Position numbers and translations under genes: made by a program
Notes under the pieces: generated by a model
Database searches by the model: none
What the model was told of the DNA's origin: nothing
Seen by the model: the letters and a program-made list of their open reading frames with translations, nothing else
Part shown: positions 9,178 through 33,614 of the stretch, in pieces
How positions within the stretch are numbered: position 1 is the stretch's first letter
Layout of the letters: every line of letters begins with the position of its first letter
NCBI RefSeq assembly: GCF_964204645.1
Contig: NC_134025.1
Location: 11,785,001 to 11,849,000, forward strand
Length of the DNA: 64,000 nucleotides
From: Tubulanus polymorphus
Lineage: Eukaryota; Nemertea; Palaeonemertea; Tubulaniformes; Tubulanidae
Direction: 5' to 3'

Positions 9178-9352
9178 TAAGGGTAGAGAGTGCATGGACC
9201 ATTACGTGCAAGGGTAGGGAGTGCATGGACCATGACTTGTGAGGAAAGAGAGTACATAGACCACATGCACTCTTGCGAGAGAAGATAGAACATGGACCAT
9301 GACTCGCAAGAGAAGATAGTACATGGACTAAAGAGAAGATAGCACATGCACG
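9178..9352 (+). repeat. Minisatellite, diverged ~31-bp unit (array 5)
   Basis: More degenerate copies (GAGTGCATGGACCATGACTT, GATAGTACATGGAC types). No Env piece lies directly upstream, unlike arrays 1, 3 and 4. Confidence 0.8.
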
Positions 9353-10032
9353 TTTTCAGTTTGTGGTAAAAAAAGAGAAAATTTGTTATAGGGCCCATTT
9401 GATAGAAATTGAAAGATTAAAACTTGGTTAAACAAAATGGTTGGTCAGCTAGGTGAGGTTCTTTATAGAGTTTAGAGCTGTCTATACAAAAGAGGTTGAT
9501 AAGATAATCATATAGTTTAGAAATAAGGGACGATTTAAGTTGATTGTCGAGATTGAAAAAATTGGGGTACCAGTATGGCCACTATGATTACTCCAGAACC
9601 ATTTTTTGGAGCAACTCGAGGTAGTTAGTGCCTATTTAGCGAACACAGACGTCACTTCTATAAGGCCACCAAATTGTTCAGGAAGAACATCAGATGATGT
9701 ACATAGTGAAAAAGCAGTTCTCGGATTTTTCAAATTGGGATGGTATGAGAAGGCTAAAGGCACGCTTCTATATTAAGATGTACTCGCTCGTGAGTGGTAT
9801 TGGGTAAGCTTGATCTGTCTAACTCAGGAGATTAACATATAAATGAAGCTACAAAGAATATAATAGGGCGGTTAACAAACTATAGACTGCCTTATTCCAT
9901 AAATGGGACTCGCCTTCAAGCTAAGTGGGTTCGGGAACAAGAGTAATCCTGAATGTTCTGCCCTTAGAAAACCACATCAAGCGGCTTAAGCAATAGAATA
10001 CTCAATATTGGCAACAACCAAAATCTGTTTGA
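9353..10032. other. Decayed sequence upstream of the integrase end
   Basis: No convincing frame. By position it could derive from integrase, but I see no catalytic DDE residues or zinc-binding pattern. Confidence 0.4.
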
Positions 10033-10323
10033 AAATACAAATTCCATGGCTCTTATGTATCAATTGAAAGGAAGTCGGAGGTGGGATTCACTGTACACAA
10101 CATTAATAGGAAAAAACTTTTCGATAAGGTGATACATGTCAATAGAATTAAACTACTTATCCATCCCATGGATGAAACCCTTGACATCCCAATGAAGCTA
10201 GGGAATGATGAAGTAATTGATTTCTTTAAACCTGATGATTTACCCCTGAGAATGTTGCAATTGACACTTACACTAAACTTAGCAAGACAATACATCACCT
10301 TAAAAATACAGGCCTGTCATTGA
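10033..10323 (+). pseudogene. Integrase C-terminal (GPY/F-like) piece of a gypsy element
   Basis: After TGA at 10030-10032 the frame stays open to 10323. It reads KYKFHGSYVSIERKSEVGF and then FDKVIHVNRIKLL, the layout of the GPY/F domain of Ty3/gypsy integrases (G-x-Y, a beta-rich stretch, then the HVNRLKP-like motif). The canonical G-P-Y is G-S-Y here. The remainder is a low-complexity tail. The integrase core is absent upstream. It may belong to the same lost element as the Env pieces or to another. Confidence 0.6.
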
Positions 10324-10650
10324 CAATCACGAGCATGGTTATTAATTCATTGTTAACATTTAATCACGTATAGGTAAGTGCTAAACTAAACAAAAATTTG
10401 TTTGGGCCATGACTATTACAAGAAATACACTTCACCCTAAAAATAATTTACTTTAATTTGTATATCAAGCCTAGATGTTTTAGGCAGAAAACCGGTTATT
10501 GCTGTATTCGGTACGGCTACCATATCCCATAAGTACATATCCCATATCCTATAAATTTTTTGAATCTATCAAAATTGTTGACAGACACAACATCATATAG
10601 TTCAACCAAAATTATTAACATAAAAACATTTTAGACCACAGTTTTGATAA

Positions 10651-11208
<558 letters not shown>

Positions 11209-11520
11209 TTACAGATTCAAGGTTTTAACATATCAGACAATTTTCCTCTTCATAGCTGATTAGATAATCATTGGCATTTATGTTGTAATGCATAGCACCT
11301 GGCACCAGTTACTTGGACGAATGAACCAGCGAAGCCCTTATTTCATTACATCAAATAGTAGCGGCTTGACCAGGTGTGTTTTTACCGTATATCATGAATT
11401 TCCATCTAAAACATTATGATAAACGCTTTTTTAAACAGACTGCAGATTAATAGTTAATCAATAATTGCTTATCCAATATGCTTATTCAATAATTACCTAC
11501 ACTCAGATACAATACAGACA

Positions 11521-11832
11521 CCTTTCATCCTCTGAACGATACGATTCCTCCCCGTTCAAATCATACATACGTATGCTTTCTTCATCATCGGCCTTTCGTG
11601 ATTGATTGGCTACAAGTGATTGTAGTGGTTATGCAGTACAGGATTAGTTCAGCAAATGCCATCCTCTGAACCTCACGATTCATCCGATCCATTCACTTTT
11701 GTCCTCTGAACAGTATGATTTATCCAATTCGTTCAAATCATACATCCGTGCTTCATCATCAGTCTTTCGTGACATATTGGAAACAAGCGATTGTAGTGGT
11801 TATGCAGGACAGAATTATTTGAGCGAATGCAG
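11521..11832 (+). repeat. Degenerate tandem duplication, ~140-180 bp unit
   Basis: TCCTCTGAACGATACGATTC, TTCAAATCATACATACGT, TTCATCATCGGCCTTTCGTG and GATTGTAGTGGTTATGCAG recur in the same order about 180 bp later, with a truncated third start (CATCCTCTGAACCTCACGAT) between them. The region otherwise has no gene. Confidence 0.7.
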
Positions 11833-12666
11833 GTCACCTGAAGAAAAAAACCGAAAAAGCTAATTATGATGACGGTAATAAGGTGACATCAGCGGGGACA
11901 GACATGGTACAGCAGAGTACAGATGATTAGGATAAATGCACATGACAGTGGTTAATTTGTAAAGTCCCATTTCGGAATAAACTATTGTATGAATAAGTCA
12001 GATTTCATAAGCCAGCCTAAAATCTCTCAGTCAAAATCAGAAAATAAGTACAGTAGACTCTGCCTGAATCGGTAGCGGTCTATCCGGTAATCAGTTCAAT
12101 TTGGTAATAAGATTCCTGTTCGCTACTATTTTTCAATACATAAACACTGCCTAGTGCAGTATCACTAAATTGGTTATCTGCCTTCTTACTGTCATACAGT
12201 TGCTATCCATTGTTGGTCCATCAAATTTCATACAAGTTACCATAAAAAAAATTTATGTTATTATGACCACGTATCTTCCTTCTTATCAAATCTTTCAGGT
12301 ATAACTCAGGATGCAGAAAAATCAAACATAACCCCAACACATTCACTATATTATCACCGCAGGGTGAAAGGCGAAAAACCAGTCGAGTATGGCTTCAAAG
12401 CAAAAATGAACTTTAATTAACATTGCTGACGGCTACAGAAAATGAGGGAATATACAATTATGGAAATTTAAGCATCAGGTTTGCAAAATCAGCTTTGCGA
12501 TTTTGGATTAGGTTTTTAAGTTAAAATTTTTTTAAACTAATTACCACCACATCTCGATCGCTACACCATATCAGGTATACATCATGTATACGTGATCTGA
12601 AAGTCGACGTTAATTAACGGGAGGCGTTGTCCTTCCGCTTCATTGCGAAGTGGCTCCGCGACAAAT
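11833..12666. other. Upstream region of the GPCR; no gene
   Basis: AT-rich. A TIR-like phrase TACAGTAGACTCTGCCTGAA at 12050 resembles the start of a pogo-type element, but I found no matching right end. No TATA box or start site can be placed with confidence. Confidence 0.4.
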
Positions 12667-13839
12667 ATGACAAGCACTTCGTTAAGCACCGGTTCTAGTA
12701 CTAATACAGCGACATCGTACGATTCTGGAAGCGGCAACAACACGAGCAATGAAAAGGCCTTGACTGTCGAAACGACGACTCTGAATTGGTGCCAGATCGA
12801 ACGAAAGCTACCAGTACAATTCCAATACGAGTTCAGCGTTTATCTTTACCTCGTCGCCTACACGACGTTCTGCATATTCGGAGTGTTCTTCAACAGCCTG
12901 ACGATAAGCACGCTGCGACGAATGCCGAAGAGCGATTCGTATTACCTCGTACGAGTGCTCGCGATCTTTGATTTAACGTTCTTGCTCGTCGTCACCGCTC
13001 TGTACCCGATACGAACGACGTACGTATACATCGTGCTCGGCGACATCATTTTTCGAAGCGACGATTACCACTATGGGAAAGTCATCATTCAAATAGCCGA
13101 GCCGCTTTACTATACCCTGCAGATGGGGAGGAATTGGATCGTCGTCTTGTTAAGCTTCGAACGCATGGTCATCGTTTTATTTCCATTGAAGTCGCGTGCG
13201 CTTTGGACGCGAACGGTCGTCAACGCACACATATCGTTCATCGTTGTCGCGTCGTTCGCCGCATTTTCGCTCTACTATCTACCGCGCTTCGTCCCCCGCC
13301 CGGTCGATTGCAACGTGAAATGGGTCGACATCGTCGAATGGCACGAAACCGTGTTCAACAAAATGTGGGACGTATTCTTCGTAATATACGTGATGGAAAA
13401 CATATCGGCGATGTTCTTCACTTTCATGACGCCGGTCAGCTTGCTGCTCGTCATCAATTCCGTGCTTATGGTAACGTTCGTTGTCAAGAAATTCAGTCGT
13501 CGAAAACTATTCACGCAGAAAGCGTCGATCAGTCAGTCACACGCCGCCGAACAGAGCAAACTGATTCGAATGTCGATAGCCGTCGTCATTACGTACACGG
13601 CGTGCGAACTACCGGGAATAATCGATCGGGTCATCATGCTCGGATGGATCGAAACGAACATCACGCTACGAGAGGCGATGTACTTCCGCAAAATTTCCAT
13701 ATCATTGACGATTTTAGATTCGTGCTTGAACTTTTTCCTCTACTGTTTCACGAACAACAAATTCAAACATAAAGCCATCGAAATTCTTTGCTGCGGCGAA
13801 AACAAGGTGAAGTTTTTCCATCGGCGTAAGTCACCCTGA
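12667..13839 (+). CDS. Class A (rhodopsin-like) peptide GPCR, single exon
   Basis: A plasma-membrane receptor expected to bind a small peptide and signal through G proteins. The first in-frame ATG is 12667 (390 residues); the open frame reaches back to 12643 only through a TTG. The N-terminus is Ser/Thr/Asn-rich with N-glycosylation sequons. Seven hydrophobic segments lie at about 58-82, 95-118, 145-170, 188-206, 245-275, 302-325 and 342-362. Class A marks: FFNSL in TM1, LAIFD in TM2, ERM in place of DRY at the end of TM3, and DSCLNFFLYC in place of NPxxY in TM7. CC at about 375 is a possible palmitoylation site. The pattern resembles FMRFamide-receptor-like invertebrate GPCRs; the ligand is inferred. 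No obvious TM3 disulfide cysteine is seen. The exon is markedly more GC- and CG-rich than its flanks. GTAAGT at 13826, inside the last codons, is a strong potential donor, so a longer spliced C-terminus is possible. Large open frames in other phases here are shadows. Confidence 0.9.
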   Translation: MTSTSLSTGSSTNTATSYDSGSGNNTSNEKALTVETTTLNWCQIERKLPVQFQYEFSVYLYLVAYTTFCIFGVFFNSLTISTLRRMPKSDSYYLVRVLAIFDLTFLLVVTALYPIRTTYVYIVLGDIIFRSDDYHYGKVIIQIAEPLYYTLQMGRNWIVVLLSFERMVIVLFPLKSRALWTRTVVNAHISFIVVASFAAFSLYYLPRFVPRPVDCNVKWVDIVEWHETVFNKMWDVFFVIYVMENISAMFFTFMTPVSLLLVINSVLMVTFVVKKFSRRKLFTQKASISQSHAAEQSKLIRMSIAVVITYTACELPGIIDRVIMLGWIETNITLREAMYFRKISISLTILDSCLNFFLYCFTNNKFKHKAIEILCCGENKVKFFHRRKSP

Positions 13840-16603
13840 TCGCAAATACTGTACTCTTAAACTATGTATCAAGTCAGATGTTTTAATGGGATTTAAAGGG
13901 AATTTTTACGTCTTTTGTTCTCTTGAAGAATGAAAACCCTAACTAAAAAAAGACATACAGCTCAATTTTTGTACGATGTATTGACTTTCCTTTCTAAATA
14001 CCGACTGCAGGGGTGAGACTTGCATCTCTACCTTATAACTGTGTTTGCTTCATAGCATGTCTGCCCTCAGTGTCCGACTTGTAGCTAGTGTTATTAACAC
14101 AGTTTTTATCATTCGCGTCACAAAATACTACACCTTAACACGATATCCTCAAATATTTTCATCTGTTTGGTTCTGGAGGAGCCAACTCACCAACAGAAAT
14201 GAGAAATGATTCCAGTGATAGACTGCTGAGACGACTAATACAGAGGATCTTAAACATGGCTCCTACAAATCATTTATCCCAAAATCTAAGATCATTCCAA
14301 GACATTGTAGATAATTTAGGGGGTCACTCGCCAAAATTTTCTGATATACTTATGAATTAGTGCCTTTGAAAAATTGCAGGTCGACAATTCTTAGTATTTT
14401 GCACTTAATAAGACTGAATTTTGGGAATTTTAGATAGGCAGGTACCATGTTTTAAGCGTGATACTTCACCTTCATGGACCTTCAAGCACGGACCAGTTAA
14501 AAGTCAAACTTGATTACCATTACTTATATATACTTCATAGCCACTTGGCGCTTGTCGGCAAATACTGTTTAAATATTCCCTATATGAACTGTTATGTAAT
14601 CTTTCATTAATCATACACACATCTTACACACAATAATAACACTGCCCCTTTCGCAGGGATAAATCTTGAATGTGTCAAAAAAATGATGTTCCATTTCGTC
14701 ATTACAATTTCAACGTAGTCCTAAATCAAAATGAAAAATTTGAAATAAATGTGAAAGGAAATAGAGCGGCAAGTGAAAATTCTGAATATCGTAAACAACC
14801 AGACACAAAAAATATCCGACCAATAATTCACTTGAAAAATTTCTTCATCCAATAAACTTGATCATAATTTCATTCAGGTCATCAGTTGAAACGGGACTTA
14901 TTAAAAATCCATTCCATTATTGCGAAGACAGTTGTCAGTTTTCCGATTGCTTTAATTACGATGCTTTAATCAACGAAATTACTTACCAGTATGTCAGTAG
15001 TCATTTGTTTTTCAGTTAATTTTCTATTAGAAATTTCTGTCCTTATAAGCACAGGTGAAGCCCCAAATATTTGGAAGAATATTCAAGCAGGCCCATATTG
15101 AACGCACTAGCGAGTGCATCCAAACAGCAGGGTTCTGAATTATTCATGAACGGATTGAAAATACATGAAAACAAACATAGCATGGTAAACGCCATTTTCA
15201 CATCACTCCCATCATCGGCATAACAAAAGCAGGCTTAATAAGCGCCGAATCACATACGATGCCAACTCACTCTTCGTTAGCCCAGAATTGCTAGTTAACA
15301 TCCCTTTGATACGTATTATGTTCGTGACATGTGGTGCAGGCCATTAATGTCAGAGCGCTTATACTCGCTCTATACACGATGCCCAGTCTATCCATGATTT
15401 ATATCTTCATGATTCATAATGTAAAACTAACATACATTAGCGTTCAATCCTACGTAGCAACATAGGAAATAATCTCTACGGAATGATAAGGTTTTCAGCT
15501 GTTTTCGCAATCGGCTGCCTTCTATTCGTAAATCATTCAAAAAAGATCATAGGAAAATACTACTCAAGATGATCAGCCATTTAGCTGCAGGGACAACTGA
15601 ATGCTCCCCTCCTCCCAGTTATGGCTGTGAGTTCTGCTTGCATACAGTGACATAAAAATTCATGTTGAAAGCCCATCTAGAATACTTCCACTTATTCATT
15701 GTAATAACACATCGTTGGTTTTTGCAAGAATAGGCTGCCAACAATTTGCCTGACATAAAAAAACCTCCGTATATCCATATCTACCGGTAAATAAGTCTCA
15801 GATCTCTACCCTATGGTGACAATAGAATAATTCATACAAGTGCTACATTAATAAGACAGAAACCGTTTATATTATTCTAGATTATTCTAGATTCTCACTG
15901 ATTAGGCAGGGGCTAATCATCTCCGTATGATAGAGGCTATCATTTTAGCTTCTTAGCATTATTCCATTTGAATGCTAACTAGTTCTGGAGTCGAGCTTGT
16001 CACAGCATTGTTTCTATAGTAACGAGTGATCGTGATTTATAGGCCTACACACTCTAACAATGCATGCAAATGTTGTGTAGGGAGCCAGCTGCAAATTAAT
16101 TCCTTAACGATGTGATATGTGGGAGCTATTTCAATGGGTATGGGGCATTAAGCCCCATATCTGTAATTGCCAATAGCATTCATCTGAAACAAGTTTTTTC
16201 ATCAGAATCAATTCAAAACCTCTTGTAGGGTATGTCTAAAATAATACCTAGGCCTATTAGAAATTCAAATATATTAATTATTTTTCAATAGTTCTCCCCG
16301 TAAAACTAAGACAAATATAGTGGTTGCCTCTTAGTTTTGGACCTTGCCGATATAGTATAGGCCTACTACAAGCGCATCAGTGACTCATTCATTGATCCAG
16401 CGATATAAGAAGATTTCACATGAGAAATTTCAGCATTAATATCAATTCGCAGCAGTTATCGCAGAGATGTTCAAATGATTACTCTTTGTTTTGAACCATT
16501 TCGATAAGTCTAAATAACCTAGCTCTTTTGTAACAAAAAAATAGCTTAAAACAAAATCAACAACAAACAATCAATACCCATTATAACGAATAAGCTTGCT
16601 TAC
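13840..16603. other. No gene seen
   Basis: AT-rich intergenic sequence. It has a few TAGGCCTA octamers at 16.0-16.4 kb and a small ATTATTCTAG duplication near 15.88 kb. No AATAAA directly follows the GPCR stop. Confidence 0.5.
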
Positions 16604-16830
16604 CATCTCATCAATCAGCCCTCTCAGTCTCTCCTCCAACTGCACGATTTCTGATTCACCGAGATTCGCCTTAATGTCTGGGTAGAACATGGGACTCGTA
16701 TCATCTGTATTGTCAGATTGCAGATCATTAGAAAAACCATAATAATGTGTTAGGCCTATATCCAGGGCACATAGCCTCTGTATGGTACTAACTGAAGTGT
16801 GGTGATGTCCGCACTGATTCGACTGCCTGG
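16604..16830 (-). CDS. Possible internal exon of an unidentified minus-strand gene
   Basis: The minus strand is open from 16837 to 16571. At its 3' side GATGAGATG|GTAAGC is a good donor, and at its 5' side TTGTCAG|CC is a possible acceptor, giving an exon of about 227 nt. The encoded peptide has an ordinary composition and ends in a Leu/Glu helix (ESEIVQLEERLRGLIDEM), which looks coding. There is no ATG near the start. I could not place neighbouring exons and recognise no family. It may equally be a chance open frame. Confidence 0.28.
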
Positions 16831-17920
16831 CTGACAATTAACTGACAAGTAAAATCAATCGCCTACAGTCAGCCCCACAAGGCTCCGCAACCGCAAATGG
16901 CACGTAACAGCAAATTACATGATGAAATCAAATACCAGAATTCATAGACGAAACGTCGCTTTTCAGAGATCAAACTTCAGTTCAGTGGTGGCTAATTCGG
17001 GCTTACGGGCCACTCGCAGTCCTGGTGGAACTTCAGTGAGTTCGCCGGCTCTGGTTATATTAGTAAACAGCCTAATTTCATTTATCAAGTCTGTTTTTGA
17101 AGTGAAGGTCCGCCTTGAAAACCAGCCGAGATATCCTACTGATATTTAATCGTTTCGGAGGAACCATTTTCTGGGACACACTGTATTGATAGTGCTTACA
17201 ATCAGAGATCAAATTATCTAAAAATCCTCGAATTCTCGCACAAAGAAATCTCTAATGCTATCCACAGTCGCTATACTTTCTACATCTCACTTTCTATTCT
17301 AGTCTAAAAACCAAATTCGGCAACTTGAACTATATCTTATCATCCTCAAGACTTGGAACTTTTGTCACCGCTCGTTCGCAGTCCACTGCTGCATAGCTGA
17401 AAAGCTGGGTCTGGTCATGGACGTAAACTAGAGGCGAATTTATCCCATTATTTTTAGGCGATTTTCCTAATAATAAATTGCTAATCTAATCAAATAACAT
17501 TTGCAAAACAGGATGAATTTGACGACTTGTTCGAAACTGCTGAGAAGAAAATACTGCCCGCTTTTTGAAATATCATTTCGAATGAGTTTCTTTTCTCTTA
17601 AGAAGTTTTGATCAATTTTTATCAGTTTCCGAAAAGAAATTTGTGAGTCCACCATCTTCAAATCGTATCAAATCACATCCGGAGGTGATTTGACAAATCG
17701 ATTTGAATTTGATACCGTGTTAAATCGTCAAAAATTAGACCAAATCAAATTTGATTATGTCAAGATAAAAACGATTTTACTTTCAAATTTAATTTGATAT
17801 GATAAATTCGCCTTAGATTTATTTAGATCTAGATTGTGACGTCCATGGTCTGATCGGGTGTGTAGGCACCGGTAACACTTGTAATTGCGAGGGCGGAGGC
17901 GGACCAAGAGCTTATATTGA

Positions 17921-18180
17921 GGGGTAGCACCCGACAAGAAGGGCAATGATTATCACAAAGAGGCACTACCCACGCGTAACGAAAGGGGGTCTGTTGGCCC
18001 TCCCCTACGAAAATTTCTAAAAATAAAACCCCGCCGATGAGATTTCTAAGCATTTGAGCTTGTTTCAACCAAAGGAGCCTTTCGACGTCCTCAGGTGTAC
18101 CGAATTTTTGACGGGAATGATTTTCGAGACCAACTGAAAACCTAGAGGGTATAGCACGTGCCCCACGAGGTGCTACCCCC
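17921..18180. mobile_element. Short TIR element, ~260 bp
   Basis: Ends GGGGTAGCACC (left) and GGTGCTACCCC (right) are perfect 11-bp inverted repeats. The interior is more GC-rich than its surroundings. The 141-codon minus frame at 17829-18254 crosses the element and its flank and shows no domain, so I do not call it. Confidence 0.6.
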
Positions 18181-18850
18181 TGGATCCGCGTCTGTGAGGA
18201 GCATGTGCTATTTAATTGCAAAATTACATGTAGATCGTAGCCTTTCAATTTCACTGAACTCTATGTCCTTAGTCGAGTGTATAACTCAAACTCAAATGGA
18301 AAAATGTGTAATCTTTCTAAATTCATTAGTAGAATTAGACGAAAATATTTTCGGACGCCCTCCCTGAATAAATTGAAATTCATTAACATATCTTACGGAA
18401 TAGAAGTTTTTTTCTGTCATGATTTGTACGCAATACATTTTATCAGATAGGCACACATTTTTGCATTTAAAAACGCCACTGAGGTGTCATAATAATTTTG
18501 AGAGAAAAACGTGGACTGTAACGGGGACATCGGGTATAGGCTACAGTAATTTAAAAATTCACTATTGTTGCAAATTTCTCGAAATTCTATAAAAACAATT
18601 AGTTTCTTGCAGAAATAATCAATTTTGATCAAAGGTCGTGAATTGGCTATTTGTCTGAATTTTTGATTAATCTCTGTCTGGGACACGAAACTGGCGACTC
18701 GTGATGGTGGCTGATTCGGGCCATAAGGCATACAACTAATATTTTGTACGCCTTTATCCGGCGCGATAAATTGTTTACATTAACCCATTTTTTGTTTTTG
18801 TTTTTCGCGCGGTAGTCCAAAAAGTTTGATTTTCTCGTGCGAGAAAAACA

Positions 18851-18889
18851 CAACATTTTGGTTTTCTCGCGCGAGAAAACAAAATGTTT
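18851..18889. repeat. CG-rich palindrome
   Basis: A perfect 20-bp palindrome GTTTTCTCGCGCGAGAAAAC at 18861-18880 is extended by ACATTTTG and AAAATGT arms to ~36 bp with one base missing. Related half-sites lie at 18830-18846 (TTTTCTCGTGCGAGAAAA) and 18897-18910. Confidence 0.8.
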
Positions 18890-18994
18890 TGAATTCCTGC
18901 GCGAGAAAACCAAGGAATGGGCCAATGTAATCAATTTTTTCATTTTACTTTTAGTCGTCGAAAATTTCTTTTTTTAGTAAGGCCACCATATTTT

Positions 18995-19065
18995 CACCTC
19001 TCCTCGGCAGGGACTCGCACCTGATGGGGCCGAGACGGCTACGGTTCGGAGGGTGCACTTTCATG
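18995..19065 (-). mobile_element. tRNA-like SINE head
   Basis: On the minus strand CCCCATCAGGTGCGAGTCCC contains a B-box-like GTGCGAGTCCC after an A-box-like stretch. The same phrase, in variants, occurs at 53.77 kb and twice at 57.3-57.6 kb. Its own 3' boundary is unclear. Confidence 0.5.
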
Positions 19066-20078
19066 AAGAGATTTGGATTTTCGAGTTACACATAGACGCA
19101 TGGTGTGCGCGCTGAGATGTTTCATGCCACACATGATTTGACCGCCGCCGGGTTTAGTAAGCTTCAACTCAATATTTCGTGCGTGGGGCGTATTGGTTCG
19201 ACTCATTAATTCAATATTATAGTAGGATGGCTGAAGTTCTAAGCGGTAAAGAAGTTGCCCTGTAAGTATCAGTGACATAAAATGTCTACCTGGGTGGCTG
19301 ATTAGGCGTGACATTTTGTAAATGGTCTGTTTGAAAGTAGTTTGATGAAGCGACTGCAGTGTTGTTTGGCAGTTTCTGTCCCCCTTTTCATTTTGGCTTG
19401 GCCTTATAATAATATGGTTACGTAAGGCTACCCGTACCTAACCATAACACTAGGCGTTTTTATGGAATCGAATCTTGTTCGGTTAAGCAAAACCCGAAAC
19501 AAAAAAGGATTAGTAAATCGAATGATTTTTGGTAAATTTTTCAAGTCGATTTATCAATACAAGGTGCGAAATGGGCGTGATGCCGGTCACAGAATTATGA
19601 TAGATTGATGGTGTGCAATAATAGCCTACGGGATGTCGACAAATTCAAGTTCTTGAATTACTCGTTTGATAGCGCTTGTCAGAACCGGAAATTGGAACCT
19701 AAATCCGCCATCTAGTTCATTTGCAAAGAAAATCACGTGTTTCAAGTTTTTAGTTAGTGATATTTTACTTACTTTAGATCGTGACGCGTAATCCTTTAAG
19801 TATGACATCCTGACAATGTGTTGATTCGATAAAACCTCACTTCAAATGCTAGAGATCACTAAAAGAGTCAAAAATTGTTTAAAAAATTACCAAAAATCAC
19901 AAATTTAGTGATGACGCTTGAAGCAGCTAAAGGAAGTAAAGACTGGTACTGGGTGTCATAACTTTTATGTTGAGTTCAAGACTCTAAGGTGAATTAATTG
20001 CTGGCTACACTGATAAATATGAAATGATATTAAGAAATAAAATAAATTTTAGAAGGAAATCGTAGATCCATAAAAAAA

Positions 20079-20145
20079 ATATGAAAAGTACCAAGACTCG
20101 AACCGACAATCAAAATTGGGCAACAAGTCTTTACATCGTCAGCTG
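20079..20145 (-). mobile_element. tRNA-like SINE head upstream of MTHFD1 exon 2
   Basis: The minus strand reads GACAGCTGACGATGTAAAGA and later GTCGGTTCGAGTCTTGGTAC, with A-box- and B-box-like spacing. It does not fold into a full cloverleaf by eye, so a SINE head is likelier than a tRNA gene. Confidence 0.45.
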
Positions 20146-20275
20146 TCGCAAAATGTTTTTGGCCGTTTTTTGTCTCAAGATAGGCACAGTTTTTATGCCA
20201 GATGCCACATTGCATTTGGTATTGCAAAATAAATTGTTAGTTAATAACTAACGACATTACTTTGTACCTTTAAAG

Positions 20276-32479
<12,204 letters not shown>

Positions 32480-32660
32480 TGGAGAAGTTTGAGAAGAGTT
32501 CTATATAATTATTGTCAATATTTTTACATGAATCATGTGAAACATGAAACAATGATCCAGAGTTGTGTAATTATTATTGTCAGAGCATTTGCATGGTTGT
32601 TGTGCGATATTTGATTTGATTTGAAAGAATGTATTTTCGTTAATGATTATATTTTAGATC

Positions 32661-32666
32661 AATAAA
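32661..32666 (+). terminator. Poly(A) signal of MTHFD1
   Basis: AATAAA about 180 nt after the stop codon, with no better signal in between. The 3' UTR is 32480 to about 32685. Confidence 0.7.
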
Positions 32667-33486
32667 ATTGATATCTGAAAGATTTAAAAAACAATTGTCA
32701 TTTATGATCTGTGGGAAGATTGAGAGGCAGATTAGCCTACTTAGGCTATATTCCATCTGTATTGTTTGTTCGTTTGGCTTTTATGTCAATTGGGTTGTGG
32801 GTTTCCAAGACTAACCCAAAGATCTGGATAGTGCATCATTGGTAAACTGTGGAGTGGCTGTAGGCTTTGGTGACTGAACATAGTAAGCGGTCCATAAGGA
32901 TGCAGAATAAATCATTGCTCCAAAATCTGAACGACGTAAAGCCAAACAAACAAACAACGGATCTACAATTATTAAGTTACAGGTACAAATACAAACATAC
33001 GAGGGGGAGAATCATGAACATGAACATGATTGCCGTGGGTCTGCTACACCAAATAGGTTTACAGTCGGCCCTCATTTTTTTTACATGCACAGCTTTAATA
33101 ACTCAAGAAATTGTAAATTGTTGAAGTCATCGTGACGCTGAATCTAAATGGATATGGTTTAAAATTTCTGAAACCGTCGAAATAAGAAACAGGTAGGCCT
33201 ACGTCTAGCCTATGTAATTAGAATGAAATGAAAATTGCGTTCTCATTCGTCCAGCGAAGGGTTACCAGTTAATAATCGATATAAGATTACTGAGGGATGC
33301 TGTGGTTAAGCATGTTAAGCCTAATATTTAAGCAATTGGAATGATCTTTTAGGAAAGCTTCAAGCTTTCATGGCATTCATTAAATTCATATAGAAAAATT
33401 ATTTCGAATTATTCTAATAAAAGATATAATAGATATATGATAAATATATAAGAATAAATGTGATTAATAATGGATATAATAATAAT

Positions 33487-33614
<128 letters not shown>

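Larger units (their letters stand above)
3362..10323 (+). mobile_element. Cluster of degraded Ty3/gypsy-type retroelements with env
   Basis: This span collects pieces of one or more gypsy-like elements, all on the plus strand: an RT end, Env C- and N-terminal pieces, LTR-like repeats with a primer-binding-like site, five arrays of a shared minisatellite, and an integrase C-terminus. There is no intact gag, protease, RNase H or integrase core. The order RT::EnvC, EnvN, LTR, LTR, EnvC, ORF, LTR, EnvC, IN end is not that of one element, so several insertions, deletions and duplications are implied. Every piece is broken and no functional element is present. Confidence 0.75.

Noticed and set aside
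3839-9352. CRISPR-like array
   Set aside because: Units are contiguous and variable with no unique spacers, and the genome is that of an animal.
13134-13772. 212-codon frame inside the GPCR
   Set aside because: Arg/His-rich out-of-phase shadow of the CG-rich receptor exon.
17829-18254. 141-codon minus frame
   Set aside because: Spans a TIR element and flank, no domain, no splice support.
20079-20145. Functional tRNA gene
   Set aside because: Box-like sequences are present but a full cloverleaf is not. The same holds for 24300, 27221 and 57262-57602.
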